The notes: generated by a model from the letters alone, not told the origin. A stretch of 64,000 nt of DNA from Bacillus infantis (GCF_020171945.1 NZ_JAIVAP010000018.1:25521-89520); one strand, 5' to 3'; shown: positions 16,441 to 25,611, counted from the stretch's first letter. Numbers and translations: made by a program.

Positions 16441-17616
16441 ATGGATAAACGTGTATATCTTTTGACGATCGTTTCCTTTGTAGTGGGGATGGTCGAGCTT
16501 ATTATAGGAGGAATCATTGATCTGGTTGCGGCCGATCTTCATGTCAGTATCGGAAAGGCCGGACTTTTGATCAGTGTGTTCTCGATTGTATATGCTGTCG
16601 CGGCCCCGATTCTGCTGACAGCGACCGGAGGCGTGGAAAGGAAGAAGCTGACGCTCATGGCCTTGCTCGTTTTCCTGGCAGGAAATATCCTGGCTTTCCT
16701 GAGTCCCAGTTATAGTATTCTTTTTCTCGCAAGGGTCGTATCCGCGGCAAGCGGATCTTTGCTTGTTGTGCTGTGCATCACGATCGCATCGAATATTGTG
16801 CAGGAAAAATACCGCGCACGGGCGATCGGCATCGTGTTTATGGGCGTAAGTGCTTCACTTGTTCTTGGCATTCCGGCGGGGCTTATGCTTGGTAATGAAT
16901 TCGGCTGGAGGGCGCCGTTCCTGCTGATTGCAGTCCTGACATGTTTGTCGATAGCAGGGGTGTACTTTTTTATGGACCGTATTGAACCGAAAGCTGCTAT
17001 ATCCATCAGGCAGATGTTCACTGCGCTGAAGAACCGGAAAATCTTATTCGCCCAGCTGGCATCATTCTTATTTTTAGCAGGGCACCTGACGCTGTATGGA
17101 TATTTGACACCTTTCCTAAAAACAGTACTCGGCATGGATGGAAACTGGGTAAGCATCATGTATCTGCTGTTCGGCCTTGCCGCGGTCGCCGGCGGCGGTG
17201 CAGGCGGATATCTCGCCGACCGCTTCGGGACAAAACCGACAATCCTGGCTATTATCGTGCTGTTTGCGGCTGCTCTGTTTTCAATTCCGCATACTGCTTT
17301 TTCCCTGCCGCTGTTCATTGCGGTCATGATTATCTGGAGCATGCTGAGCTGGGCAATCACACCGGCATTGCAAAGCTATTTGATAGAGTCTTCGCCGGAA
17401 ACATCGGATATCCAGCAAAGCCTGAATAACTCAGCCCTGCACTTTGGGATTGCCTTTGGATCTCTGATCGGGGGCATAGTAATTGAACAGGCTTCAGTCG
17501 AGTGGAACGCTTCGGCAGGGGGAGTTTTCATCCTCTTCGCGCTTGGCGCTGCCGCTGTTTCGATGGCAGGATTGAAAAGCAGGCGGTCAGCAAGAAGCAG
17601 CAGTCCGACCGTCTAG
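16441..17616 (+). CDS. MFS transporter (drug:H+ antiporter-like, 12 TM)
   Basis: 391 residues with twelve predicted membrane helices. Landmarks are the N-terminal VVGMVELIIGGIIDLVAADL, the loop between helices 2 and 3, RARAIGIVFMGVSASLVLGIPAG (in two parts), and the internal repeat GGGAGGYLADRFGTKPTIL. The resemblance is to AraJ/YdhP-type and drug-resistance MFS exporters. ATG 16441 follows GAGAGGTG; an upstream GTG in frame is less likely. Regulated presumably through the palindrome 16401-16422 by the divergent TrmB protein. Substrate unknown. Confidence 0.88.
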   Translation: MDKRVYLLTIVSFVVGMVELIIGGIIDLVAADLHVSIGKAGLLISVFSIVYAVAAPILLTATGGVERKKLTLMALLVFLAGNILAFLSPSYSILFLARVVSAASGSLLVVLCITIASNIVQEKYRARAIGIVFMGVSASLVLGIPAGLMLGNEFGWRAPFLLIAVLTCLSIAGVYFFMDRIEPKAAISIRQMFTALKNRKILFAQLASFLFLAGHLTLYGYLTPFLKTVLGMDGNWVSIMYLLFGLAAVAGGGAGGYLADRFGTKPTILAIIVLFAAALFSIPHTAFSLPLFIAVMIIWSMLSWAITPALQSYLIESSPETSDIQQSLNNSALHFGIAFGSLIGGIVIEQASVEWNASAGGVFILFALGAAAVSMAGLKSRRSARSSSPTV

Positions 17617-17617
17617 C

Positions 17618-17657
17618 AAAAAGGGTCCGCCCGGTCTTCTTCCGGACGGCCCTTTTT
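17618..17657 (+). terminator. Terminator after the MFS gene
   Basis: AAAAAGGGTCCGCCCGG pairs with CCGGACGGCCCTTTTT around a short loop. Confidence 0.8.
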
Positions 17658-17661
17658 CTGC

Positions 17662-17689
17662 TAGTTTTCAAGAAAAAATAGTGTATAAT
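17662..17689 (+). promoter_or_regulatory. Probable promoter of the cobalamin operon
   Basis: TAGTTT, 16-bp spacer, TATAAT, located just before the B12 aptamer. The -35 is weak. Confidence 0.45.
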
Positions 17690-17714
17690 GGCGATAGCGG
17701 AAAATTTCATACAT

Positions 17715-17900
17715 ATGCAGAAACAGGTGTTTTTCTTTGAAAGACTTAAAAGGGAAGTTGGTGCAATTCCAACGCGGTCCCGCCACTGTAAATGGGAGCA
17801 AGCTGCAGAAGCCACTGTACGGACGTATGGGAAGGCGCAGCAAGCATTGACCATGAGCCAGGAGACCTGCCTGATTCTTATGCACCCATAAACCTACGAG
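17715..17900 (+). promoter_or_regulatory. Cobalamin (AdoCbl) riboswitch
   Basis: Conserved pieces in order: GGGAAGTTGGTGCAATTCCAA, GCGGTCCCGCCACTGTAAATG (both shortened here to key parts) and the B12 box GAGCCAGGAGACCTGCC near 17856-17872. A strong terminator at 17962 lies between aptamer and the first gene, so adenosylcobalamin should repress the 12-kb operon by transcription termination. Confidence 0.93.
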
Positions 17901-17961
17901 GATAGGGAGGTGTACGGCAGCCTTTTGGAATCTTTTATTTTGAATCTGCACACGCCGTGCC

Positions 17962-17995
17962 AAGCATCCCCATGTTTATTGGGGATGCTTTTTTT
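17962..17995 (+). terminator. Riboswitch terminator of the B12 operon
   Basis: AAGCATCCCC, ATGTTTATT loop, GGGGATGCTT, then TTTTT; about 85 bases before btuF. Confidence 0.9.
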
Positions 17996-18080
17996 GGTTC
18001 CGAAGGATGCTGGTCCCGTTTTGGGCATAAGACCTTTGCAGCATGAATTTTGCGACATTTATTCTACAGGGGGATTTACC

Positions 18081-19052
18081 ATGAAAAAGCTTTATTCATT
18101 ATTATTCAGCATGCTTTTGGCAGCGGGTATTCTGTCAGGCTGCGGCGATTCAGGGGCAGAGCCTGAAAAGGACAATGGCAGCAGCACTGAACAGACAGAG
18201 ACAGAAACAGAAAAAGCAGAATTTCCGGTTACGATCACAGATGCCGCCGGCGAAGAAGTTGTCATTGAAGAAAAGCCCGAGAAGATTGTTTCCCTGATTC
18301 CAAGCAACACGGAAACTGCGTTTGCACTCGGTCTGGGAGAAGAAGTTGTTGGGGTATCTGATTTTGATAATTATCCGGAAGAAACAGCAGATAAAGAGAA
18401 GATCGGCGGAATGGAGTTTAATGTTGAAAAAATCATCTCCCTTGCTCCGGACCTGGTTCTAGCACATGCTTCAAGCGCGCATAATTCAACTGCAGGATTG
18501 CAGCAGCTGAAGGATTCAGGAATTGCTGTACTGGTTGTCAATGATGCCCAGAGCTTTGAACAGGTATATGAGTCGATCGAGATGATCGGGACCGCTTCTG
18601 GCGCCAAGGAAGAAGCAGAAGAAGTGATTGCCGGCATGAAAGAGAAGATAGAGGCAATCAAAGAAAAAGCCGCTGCTGTAACAGAAAAGAAGAAAGTTTT
18701 TGTAGAGGTGTCCCCAGCGCCGGAAATTTATTCGCCTGGGAAAAATACATTCATGGATGAAATGCTAACGATGATTAATGCAGAGAATATTGTAAAAGAA
18801 GAAGGGTGGCCAAAGGTAGATCCTGAAGCCATCATCAAGGAAAATCCGGACGTGATTATTTCCACTTCCGGTTACCGCAATGAAGATGCTGTGGCAGAGG
18901 TGCTCGCCCGTGAAGGCTGGCAGGATGTAAATGCCGTTAAAAACAAGCAGGTGTTCAGTGTGGATTCAGATACAGTAAGCCGCTCCGGCCCAAGGCTTGC
19001 TGAAGGAGTAGAGGAATTTGCCAAAGCTGTCTATCCGGACGTATTTAAGTAA
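18081..19052 (+). CDS. btuF: Cobalamin ABC transporter, substrate-binding lipoprotein
   Basis: 323 residues from ATG 18081, 8 bases after AGGGGG; the frame open from 17910 runs through the riboswitch terminator. Lipoprotein signal: MKKLYSLLFSMLLAAGILSG then lipobox LSGC, a Ser/Glu-rich linker, then the BtuF/periplasmic class III fold (ITDAAGEEVVIEEKPEKIVS, LVLAHASSAHNSTAGLQQL, EEGWPKVDPEAIIKENPDVI). It captures corrinoids at the cell surface and delivers them to BtuC. First gene behind the B12 riboswitch; its end overlaps btuC by 35 bp. Confidence 0.92.
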   Translation: MKKLYSLLFSMLLAAGILSGCGDSGAEPEKDNGSSTEQTETETEKAEFPVTITDAAGEEVVIEEKPEKIVSLIPSNTETAFALGLGEEVVGVSDFDNYPEETADKEKIGGMEFNVEKIISLAPDLVLAHASSAHNSTAGLQQLKDSGIAVLVVNDAQSFEQVYESIEMIGTASGAKEEAEEVIAGMKEKIEAIKEKAAAVTEKKKVFVEVSPAPEIYSPGKNTFMDEMLTMINAENIVKEEGWPKVDPEAIIKENPDVIISTSGYRNEDAVAEVLAREGWQDVNAVKNKQVFSVDSDTVSRSGPRLAEGVEEFAKAVYPDVFK

Positions 19053-20079
19053 GAATAAGCTGTCAGCCTATGTGCTTGCAGCCGCTTTTCTTGTCATATG
19101 CATGCTGGTGGGGATTTCAATCGGTACAGTCTCTGTGCCGATTCCTTCTATCATTAATATAGTTGGATCTAAGCTCCTGCCGATTCAGCTTGATGCTTCG
19201 GTTGACCCGATGCACAGCAATATTGTGATGAATATCCGCCTGCCCAGGGTCATTCTTGCCGGGCTTGTAGGAGCTTCCCTTGCTATTGCGGGGGCAGCCT
19301 TCCAGGGCCTGCTGCGTAATCCGCTTGCAGATCCTTATACGCTGGGTGTTTCATCGGGTGCGTCTGTCGGTGCTGTTCTGGTATTATTTTTTCAAATATC
19401 GATCCCGTTTGCCGGGCTGTTTACGCTTCCTATTCTCAGTATGGTATTTTCATTCTTAACCATATTTGCCGTGCTGTTTTTTGCAAGAAGGATTGACAGG
19501 GCCATGAAGGTGGAGACCATCATCCTGACAGGGATCATTGTCAGCTCCTTTCTGGGCGCGCTCATTTCACTTATGATTGCCCTGACTGGCGAAGAGCTCA
19601 GGCAGATCATCGGATGGATCATGGGCAGCGTTTCGATGAGGGGATGGGCCTATATCCGCATTATCCTGCCGTTTTTCATAATAGGAAGCCTGCTGTTAAT
19701 GATGAATGCAAAAGAGCTGAATGCTATGTCATTTGGAGAAGAGCGGGCCCAGCATCTGGGCGTAAATGTGCAGAGGAGAAAAATGATGGTCCTTGTGGCG
19801 GGTTCCATATTGACAGGCGCCGCCGTCGCGGTGTCAGGCACCATCGGCTTTGTCGGCCTTGTAATTCCTCATTTGACAAGGCGGCTTTGGGGGCCTGATC
19901 ATATCCATCTGCTGCCATTATCAATGATGACTGGAGCCGGCTTCCTGATTCTTGCTGACCTGGTCGCCCGGACGGTCATCTCGCCTACGGAGCTGCCGAT
20001 CGGCGTCATAACGAGCATCATCGGGGCGCCTGTGTTTGCACTTATTTTGCTGAAAAGAAGAAATAGGAGGGCGGTCTGA
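19018..20079 (+). CDS. btuC: Cobalamin ABC transporter permease
   Basis: 353 residues, FecCD/BtuC family with about ten membrane helices. Motifs: MNIRLPRVILAGLVGASLAI, AAFQGLLRNPLADPYTLGVS, and the ATPase-contact region VAVSGTIGFVGLVIPHLTRR. Start TTG 19018 has AAGGAG nine bases upstream inside btuF; no better in-frame start follows before the first helix. It forms the membrane channel of the corrinoid importer with the ATPase at 20079, whose start overlaps its stop (TGATG). Confidence 0.93.
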   Translation: MPKLSIRTYLSKNKLSAYVLAAAFLVICMLVGISIGTVSVPIPSIINIVGSKLLPIQLDASVDPMHSNIVMNIRLPRVILAGLVGASLAIAGAAFQGLLRNPLADPYTLGVSSGASVGAVLVLFFQISIPFAGLFTLPILSMVFSFLTIFAVLFFARRIDRAMKVETIILTGIIVSSFLGALISLMIALTGEELRQIIGWIMGSVSMRGWAYIRIILPFFIIGSLLLMMNAKELNAMSFGEERAQHLGVNVQRRKMMVLVAGSILTGAAVAVSGTIGFVGLVIPHLTRRLWGPDHIHLLPLSMMTGAGFLILADLVARTVISPTELPIGVITSIIGAPVFALILLKRRNRRAV

Positions 20080-21542
20080 TGCTGAGCATACAAGGATTGA
20101 CCGGGGGCTACGGGGATGAAAGCATCATTCAAGAGGTCAGTTTTTCAGTGGGAAAAGGGGAGCTGTTCGGCATCCTCGGGCCAAATGGCAGCGGAAAGAC
20201 GACTCTTTTAAAAATGCTGAGCGGCATCCTCTCCTATAAGAGCGGAAGCATTTCTGTAAAAGGCAGGCCATTGCCGGAGTTCTCAGTGAAAGAGCTGGCT
20301 AAGGTCATTGCGGTGCTGCCGCAGCATTCATCGCAGTCTTTTTCTTATACAGTCAAAGAAACAGTTTCTTTGGGCAGGTATGCCCATCAGAAGGGCTGGT
20401 TCCAGACCTGGTCGGAGGAGGATGAAAAGACCGTCCAGCGCGTGATGGAACAGACGCGGGTCGCAGAATTCAAGGATCATTATATCCACGAGCTGTCGGG
20501 CGGGGAGAGGCAGCGGGTATTCCTTGCCCAGGCGCTGGCCCAGGAGCCTGAGATCCTGCTTCTGGACGAGCCGACCAACCATCTTGATCTATCTTTCCAG
20601 AAAGAGCTGCTTGACCTGCTGCGGACATGGGCGAAGGAATGCGGGATGACTGTTGTTTCCATTTTTCATGATCTGAACCTTGCAGCACTGTATTGCGACA
20701 GACTGCTTTTGATGGAAAAAGGGAAGGTAGTCGCGGCAGATGTCCCGAATGAGGTGCTCCATGAGGATCGGATCCGCACAGTCTATCAGACGGATATCAT
20801 GAAGCATGCCCATCCTGCCGTCCCTGCCCCGCAGATGGCAATCCTGCCAGGGGACCTGAGTGCTGAACCGGCCGCTATTGGCGAAGAAGATGTCCAGGTA
20901 TACGAAGACCATGTGCTTGTGAAATCTCCTTTTCCGCTCCGTACGATGTCCTCAGGGGTGGCAGGAGCCGGGGTAGGCTGGCACAGGCTGTTTGTTAACC
21001 GCCAGGTTCCTAACACTTATGACTGCAGTGACCACCGGGCAGAAATGAAAGAATATCTGCGGGAAAACGGCTATGAGCCAGGCGAGACGGTCGGCATGAT
21101 GACAGCCGTCCAGGTGGCAGACGCCAGCTATAGGGTCTATGAGTCCGATGGCTTTTCTCTCCTTGCAGTTGTTACCGCGGGAACAGGGAATGCGGTAGAC
21201 GCTTCCCAAAGCGGCCTGCACAGCTTTGAGTTTACCCCAGGCACGATCAACACATGGATCTTCATCAACGGAAACCTGACGGAGGAAGCCTTCATTCAAA
21301 GCATCATGACAGCCACAGAAACAAAGGTAAAGGTGCTTCATGACCATGGTATTGAGGATAAGGTGTCAGGCACTCTGGCAACAGGCACTAGCACAGACAG
21401 CATCCTGATTGCTGCTGCCCAGTCAGGGAAAAAGCTGGAGTTTGCAGGAACGATCACACCGCTTGGCAAGCTGATCAGCAGAGCAGTATATGACTGTACA
21501 GCTGAAGCGCTCCACAAATACCGGAAGAGGGTGTCATCATGA
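20079..21542 (+). CDS. Fusion: cobalamin ABC ATPase (BtuD) plus adenosylcobinamide amidohydrolase (CbiZ)
   Basis: 487 residues with two domains. Residues 1-255 are an ABC ATPase: Walker A GPNGSGKTTL, signature LSGGERQRVFLAQAL, Walker B ILLLDEPTNHLDL, H-loop SIFHDLN. From about 275 onward is a CbiZ domain: RTMSSGVAGAGVGWHRLFVN, MMTAVQVADASYRVYESDGF, VVTAGTGNAVDASQSG, SDSILIAAAQ-like end (STDSILIAAAQSG). CbiZ cleaves the aminopropanol amide of adenosylcobinamide to give adenosylcobyric acid, which CbiB and the downstream enzymes can rebuild. The fusion thus couples corrinoid import with salvage. Start ATG overlaps btuC; stop overlaps cbiB (ATGA). Confidence 0.9.
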   Translation: MLSIQGLTGGYGDESIIQEVSFSVGKGELFGILGPNGSGKTTLLKMLSGILSYKSGSISVKGRPLPEFSVKELAKVIAVLPQHSSQSFSYTVKETVSLGRYAHQKGWFQTWSEEDEKTVQRVMEQTRVAEFKDHYIHELSGGERQRVFLAQALAQEPEILLLDEPTNHLDLSFQKELLDLLRTWAKECGMTVVSIFHDLNLAALYCDRLLLMEKGKVVAADVPNEVLHEDRIRTVYQTDIMKHAHPAVPAPQMAILPGDLSAEPAAIGEEDVQVYEDHVLVKSPFPLRTMSSGVAGAGVGWHRLFVNRQVPNTYDCSDHRAEMKEYLRENGYEPGETVGMMTAVQVADASYRVYESDGFSLLAVVTAGTGNAVDASQSGLHSFEFTPGTINTWIFINGNLTEEAFIQSIMTATETKVKVLHDHGIEDKVSGTLATGTSTDSILIAAAQSGKKLEFAGTITPLGKLISRAVYDCTAEALHKYRKRVSS

Positions 21543-22522
21543 TTGTCCATCATCTGGCTGCCCTTACCCTTGCATTTCTGCTCGATCAGCTTATTGGAGA
21601 TCCGCCTAAATGGCCCCATCCAGTCCGGTGGATCGGGTCATTTATTCTATTTTTGGATAAAAAGTGGAACCGCGGCGGAAAGCGGAAGCTGAAAGGGGCA
21701 ATGATGGTCCTGGTTGTCCTTGGTGCTGTATTCCTTGCTGCAAGTGCCATCACATACACCGGCTATCACATCCATCCGCTGGCAGGAATCATAATCGAAG
21801 CCATCCTCATTTCCACCACAATCGCGCAAAAAAGCCTGAAGGAGGCGGCGCTTGAGGTCTATAGTCCGCTTCATAGAGAAAACTTATCTGAAGCACGCCT
21901 GAAGCTTTCCTATATTGTCGGCCGTGATACAGAAAAGCTGGAAGAGCCGGAAATTGTGAGAGGGACGGTGGAAACGGTTGCGGAAAATACGAGTGACGGG
22001 ATCACCGCTCCTCTATTTTGGGCGCTCATCGGCGGAGCACCTTTGGCTCTCCTGTACCGTGCAGCCAATACCTGCGACTCTATGGCAGGCTATAAGAACG
22101 AAAGATATCTTGAGTTTGGCTGGGCCTCTGCGCGGCTCGATGATCTGCTGAATTTCATTCCTGCCCGGCTGACCGGCCTCCTGATGCTGCTCGGGAAAAA
22201 GCCGGAGCATTCCAGCTTTAAGGAAGCATGGGACATTCTCCTCCGGGACAGCAGGAAGCATCCGAGCCCGAACAGCGGCTGGGGAGAAGCGGCAGCCGCA
22301 GCCTTGATGGGCGTCCAGCTCGGGGGCATCAATTACTATAAAGGGATCGTTTCTGACAGGGCAAGAATGGGCGACCCTATTGTTATCCTTGAAAAAGGCC
22401 ATATATTGTCCGTCATTGAGATTATGAAAAGGACATCTTTATTATTTCTATTATTCTTATGGCTGGGGGGAATGCTCTTTGAATTGGCCGTCGCATGGAT
22501 CCAATCCGCAGCATTTATTTAA
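21539..22522 (+). CDS. cbiB: Adenosylcobinamide-phosphate synthase
   Basis: 327 residues, membrane enzyme with several hydrophobic helices. Family pattern: AFLLDQLIGDPPKWPHPVRWIG (first 20 given: LLDQLIGDPPKWPHPVRWIG), ETVAENTSDGITAPLFWALI, AANTCDSMAGYKNERYLEFG, SPNSGWGEAAAAALMGVQLG. It attaches (R)-1-aminopropan-2-ol phosphate to adenosylcobyric acid. Its substrate can come from CbiZ and CbiP activity and its amine donor from CobD, both encoded next door. Start overlaps the btuD-cbiZ stop by 4 bp. Confidence 0.93.
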   Translation: MIVHHLAALTLAFLLDQLIGDPPKWPHPVRWIGSFILFLDKKWNRGGKRKLKGAMMVLVVLGAVFLAASAITYTGYHIHPLAGIIIEAILISTTIAQKSLKEAALEVYSPLHRENLSEARLKLSYIVGRDTEKLEEPEIVRGTVETVAENTSDGITAPLFWALIGGAPLALLYRAANTCDSMAGYKNERYLEFGWASARLDDLLNFIPARLTGLLMLLGKKPEHSSFKEAWDILLRDSRKHPSPNSGWGEAAAAALMGVQLGGINYYKGIVSDRARMGDPIVILEKGHILSVIEIMKRTSLLFLLFLWLGGMLFELAVAWIQSAAFI

Positions 22523-23552
22523 GGCACTTGGGCTGTGGGAGCCATCGGAGCTGCTGGACTTCAGTGCCAATATCAATCCTATGGGGCCGCCTGAACGGCT
22601 AAAGGCAGGCTGGCATCAATTTTTCGAGAATCTGCCGGTTTACCCTGATCCTTTTGCAGCAGACCTGACTGCAAGGCTGGCTCAAAAGGAAGGCGTCGGG
22701 AAGGAATATGTACTCGCCGGGAACGGTGCCTCTGAACTGATCAGCCTGGCAGCGAGGCTGCTGGCCGGTAAAAAGGTCATCATCGTGCAGCCGGCTTTCT
22801 CTGAATATGAACAGGCCTGTGAGGTGAATGATTGTGAAATCAGCTATTTTCAGCTGGATGAGGGGAGCTGGGAGCTGGATGCAAAGAGGCTCTGCGAAGA
22901 CGCCAAAATAGCGGATGCCCTGTTTCTCTGCAATCCTGCCAACCCGACAGGCAGATACTATGGCCGTGAAGATATCGTTTCATTATTGGAGGTATGCCCT
23001 GAAACGCTCGTCATCGTAGATGAGGCATTTTATGACTTTCTGCCGGAATATGAACCTCTCGTGCCGCTGCTTTCAGAATACAAAAACCTCATCCTGCTCC
23101 GCAGCATGACGAAAATGTTCAGTATCCCGGGCCTGCGGCTGGGCTATGCACTGGCAGACACTGAGCTGATCAGGGGGATGGCCCGCTTTCAATACCATTG
23201 GAGCATCAACTCCGCTGCCCAGCAGGCAGGGCTGATTTGCCTGGAAGAAGATCTATACATAGAGGACACACAGATTTATATGGAAAAAGAAAGAAGCAGG
23301 CTCTTTGGCTTTTACAAGGATAAAGGCTTGCACGTGTCCGAATCGAAAACCAACTTCTATCTTCTCCGTGACCCGGAGCTTGGTGATCAGGAAAAGCTGT
23401 TTTACTTCTTGCTTGAAAAAGGGTTTGTCCCCCGCCATACCTATAACTTCCCCGGGCTTTCCGGACGCTGGCTGCGGTTTGCCGTCAAAGGGACAGAAGA
23501 TAACCAGAAGCTGATGGAGGCGATCGACGAATGGACAGTGCAGAAGGACTGA
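22479..23552 (+). CDS. cobD: L-threonine-O-3-phosphate decarboxylase (CobD)
   Basis: 357 residues, PLP-dependent class I/II aminotransferase fold of the HisC/CobD branch. N-terminal HGSNPQHLFKALG and LDFSANINPMGPPE are CobD-like; the PLP lysine lies in LRSMTKMFSIPGLRLGYALA; ALFLCNPANPTGRYYGREDI contains the Asn that contacts PLP. It decarboxylates threonine phosphate to (R)-1-aminopropan-2-ol phosphate for CbiB. Start TTG 22479, 8 bases after GGGGGG, overlaps cbiB by 44 bp. The threonine kinase that supplies its substrate is not in this window. Confidence 0.9.
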   Translation: MNWPSHGSNPQHLFKALGLWEPSELLDFSANINPMGPPERLKAGWHQFFENLPVYPDPFAADLTARLAQKEGVGKEYVLAGNGASELISLAARLLAGKKVIIVQPAFSEYEQACEVNDCEISYFQLDEGSWELDAKRLCEDAKIADALFLCNPANPTGRYYGREDIVSLLEVCPETLVIVDEAFYDFLPEYEPLVPLLSEYKNLILLRSMTKMFSIPGLRLGYALADTELIRGMARFQYHWSINSAAQQAGLICLEEDLYIEDTQIYMEKERSRLFGFYKDKGLHVSESKTNFYLLRDPELGDQEKLFYFLLEKGFVPRHTYNFPGLSGRWLRFAVKGTEDNQKLMEAIDEWTVQKD

Positions 23553-24103
23553 TATTTATTACAGGAGGCGTCCGCAGCGGCAAAAGCACCTTTGCGGAAA
23601 AAACAGCAGCTTCCGCCGCCTCCACTGGCCGTCTTCATTATATTGCTGCAGGGAAGAGCTCGGACGAAGAAATGGCCGAGCGGATCCTGCTGCATCAAAA
23701 GCAGCGGGATGAAAGCGGAAGCGGCTGGAGAACCTGGGAACAGCCAGCAGGAATAGGAGAGCTGGCTGCCGCTTTTGCAAAGCAGGATGTGCTGCTTCTG
23801 GACTGCCTGACCACTCTATTGAATAATGAATTATTCGGCACAGGCGGCAGATGGGAGAGTCCGGCATTCCAGGAAGAAGTCAAGGAGCGGATCCTTGCTG
23901 ATATCCAATCCCTGAATGAGAGCACGGGAGCATTGATTATTGTCAGCAATGAAGTCCAGTTTGAACCGTTTGAAGCAGGGAGTGTGTCCCAAATATACGC
24001 CAGGCTGCTTGGCCAGCTCCACCAGAGGATTGTGGGAATGGCAGTCCAGGCTTATCTTGTGGAAGCGGGAATCCCGCTTCTTATGAAAGGAAGGAAACCA
24101 TGA
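23531..24103 (+). CDS. cobU: Adenosylcobinamide kinase / adenosylcobinamide-phosphate guanylyltransferase
   Basis: 190 residues, usual CobU size. P-loop ITGGVRSGKSTFAEKTAA at residues 10-27; guanylylation segment DEEMAERILLHQKQR with the expected His; Walker-B-like VLLLDCLTTLLNNELF; C-terminal IIVSNEVQ. It phosphorylates adenosylcobinamide and then activates it with GTP to AdoCbi-GDP. Overlaps cobD by 22 bp and cbiP by 4 bp. A second, shorter CobU-like gene lies at 26922. Confidence 0.93.
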   Translation: MDSAEGLIFITGGVRSGKSTFAEKTAASAASTGRLHYIAAGKSSDEEMAERILLHQKQRDESGSGWRTWEQPAGIGELAAAFAKQDVLLLDCLTTLLNNELFGTGGRWESPAFQEEVKERILADIQSLNESTGALIIVSNEVQFEPFEAGSVSQIYARLLGQLHQRIVGMAVQAYLVEAGIPLLMKGRKP

Positions 24104-25611
24104 AAGGCATCATGATACAGGGAACGGCTTCAGATGTGGGGAAAAGCTTTATCGCTACTGCTCTATGCCGGCTGCTGTCCAATGAAGGCCTCAGGGTGGC
24201 GCCGTTCAAGTCCCAGAATATGTCCAATAATTCCTATGCGACGGCGGACGGCAGGGAAATCGGCCGGGCACAGGGCATTCAGGCAGAGGCGGCGAGGACG
24301 GAAGCAACAGTCTGGATGAACCCGATCCTGCTGAAGCCGAAATCTGATATGAGCTCAGAGGTGGTCCTGCTCGGAAAAGCTGTTCGGACCTATTCCGGCC
24401 GCATCTACCGTGAGAATTTCTATGAAAAGGGCCTGGCTGTGATCCAGGAATCATTAAAAAAGCTTGAAGCCGATTTTGATGTCATTGTTGCAGAGGGTGC
24501 CGGGAGCCCGGTAGAAATCAACCTGAAGGATCGGGAGCTGGTCAATATGAAGGTGGCCGATCTTGCTGATATCCCGGTCATCCTGGCAGCGGATATCGAC
24601 CGCGGAGGCGTGTTCGCAAGCATCATCGGCACCCTTGAGCTGCTCACTCCTGAAGAAAGGGAGCGGGTGAAGGGTCTCATTATCAATAAGTTCAGGGGTG
24701 ACCCGGATTTGTTTGCAGATGGAATTTCCTGGCTGGAGGAGCGGACCGGGATACCTGTTCTTGGCGTCCTGCCCCATTTTGATAACCATATGATTGATGG
24801 AGAAGATTCCCTTTCACTCGAGGGCAGTTTTTACAAGAAGGCTGGAGGGAGGATTGACATTGCTGTGATCAGGCTGCCATACATTTCGAATTACAGTGAT
24901 ATTGAACCCTTTCTCTGCGAAGAAGATGTGTCGGTGCGCTGGGTGAAAGATGCAGCGGAGTTTGGAGAACCGGATGCCGTCATTATCCCCGGGACGAAAA
25001 GTACGATCCATGACCTGCAGTTTCTGAGGTCTTCCGGCCTGGAACGCTCTATTGCCTGTTTTGCTGAGGAAGGCGGCAGGATTGCCGGAATATGCGGCGG
25101 CTACCAGATGCTAGGGGAGCAGCTGTATGATCCTGAAGGGACTGACAGCGGCACGATAGGCTTGAAAGAAAAGGGAATGGGCCTGATAGCGGCTGATACG
25201 ACATTCTTCAGAGACAAAATAACCGTCCAGGCGAAGGGTTCATACGTAGCATCCGCCGGGTTTGGCAGAGGCAGTGTTGAAGGCTATGAGATTCACCTTG
25301 GCCAAACAGCCAAAAAAGGCGAAGATGCAGGCAGGAGTTTATTTTTGATGGAAGACGGCCGGGAGGAAGGCTACAGCGGCGGAAAAATAATCGGGACCTA
25401 TCTGCACCATGTTTTTCATAACGACAGCTTCAGAAACAGATGGCTTGAGAGCATCCGGAAGGAAAAAGGCCTGCCGCAAAAGGAGCCTGTACGGATAGGG
25501 GACATGAAGGACGAACGCTTTGATAAACTTGCCAATGAGGCAAGGCAGCATTTTCAGTGGGACAAAATCAAAGAAATAATAGGATTTGAAAAAGCATATG
25601 AAAACCATTAA
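24100..25611 (+). CDS. cbiP: Adenosylcobyric acid synthase (glutamine-hydrolysing)
   Basis: 503 residues, standard CobQ/CbiP length. N-terminal dethiobiotin-synthetase-like ATPase domain with QGTASDVGKSFIATALCRLL and FKSQNMSNNSYATADGREIG; C-terminal class I glutamine amidotransferase with the nucleophile in GRIAGICGGYQMLGEQL and a distal HLGQT / TYLHHVFHND. It amidates adenosylcobyrinic acid a,c-diamide at four carboxylates. As no early cbi genes are in the window, it may act on salvaged incomplete corrinoids. Overlaps cobU by 4 bp. Confidence 0.94.
   Translation: MKGIMIQGTASDVGKSFIATALCRLLSNEGLRVAPFKSQNMSNNSYATADGREIGRAQGIQAEAARTEATVWMNPILLKPKSDMSSEVVLLGKAVRTYSGRIYRENFYEKGLAVIQESLKKLEADFDVIVAEGAGSPVEINLKDRELVNMKVADLADIPVILAADIDRGGVFASIIGTLELLTPEERERVKGLIINKFRGDPDLFADGISWLEERTGIPVLGVLPHFDNHMIDGEDSLSLEGSFYKKAGGRIDIAVIRLPYISNYSDIEPFLCEEDVSVRWVKDAAEFGEPDAVIIPGTKSTIHDLQFLRSSGLERSIACFAEEGGRIAGICGGYQMLGEQLYDPEGTDSGTIGLKEKGMGLIAADTTFFRDKITVQAKGSYVASAGFGRGSVEGYEIHLGQTAKKGEDAGRSLFLMEDGREEGYSGGKIIGTYLHHVFHNDSFRNRWLESIRKEKGLPQKEPVRIGDMKDERFDKLANEARQHFQWDKIKEIIGFEKAYENH

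Noticed and set aside
17910..18080. 57-residue N-terminal extension of BtuF
   Set aside because: It runs through the riboswitch terminator; ATG 18081 begins a perfect lipoprotein signal peptide with a ribosome site.
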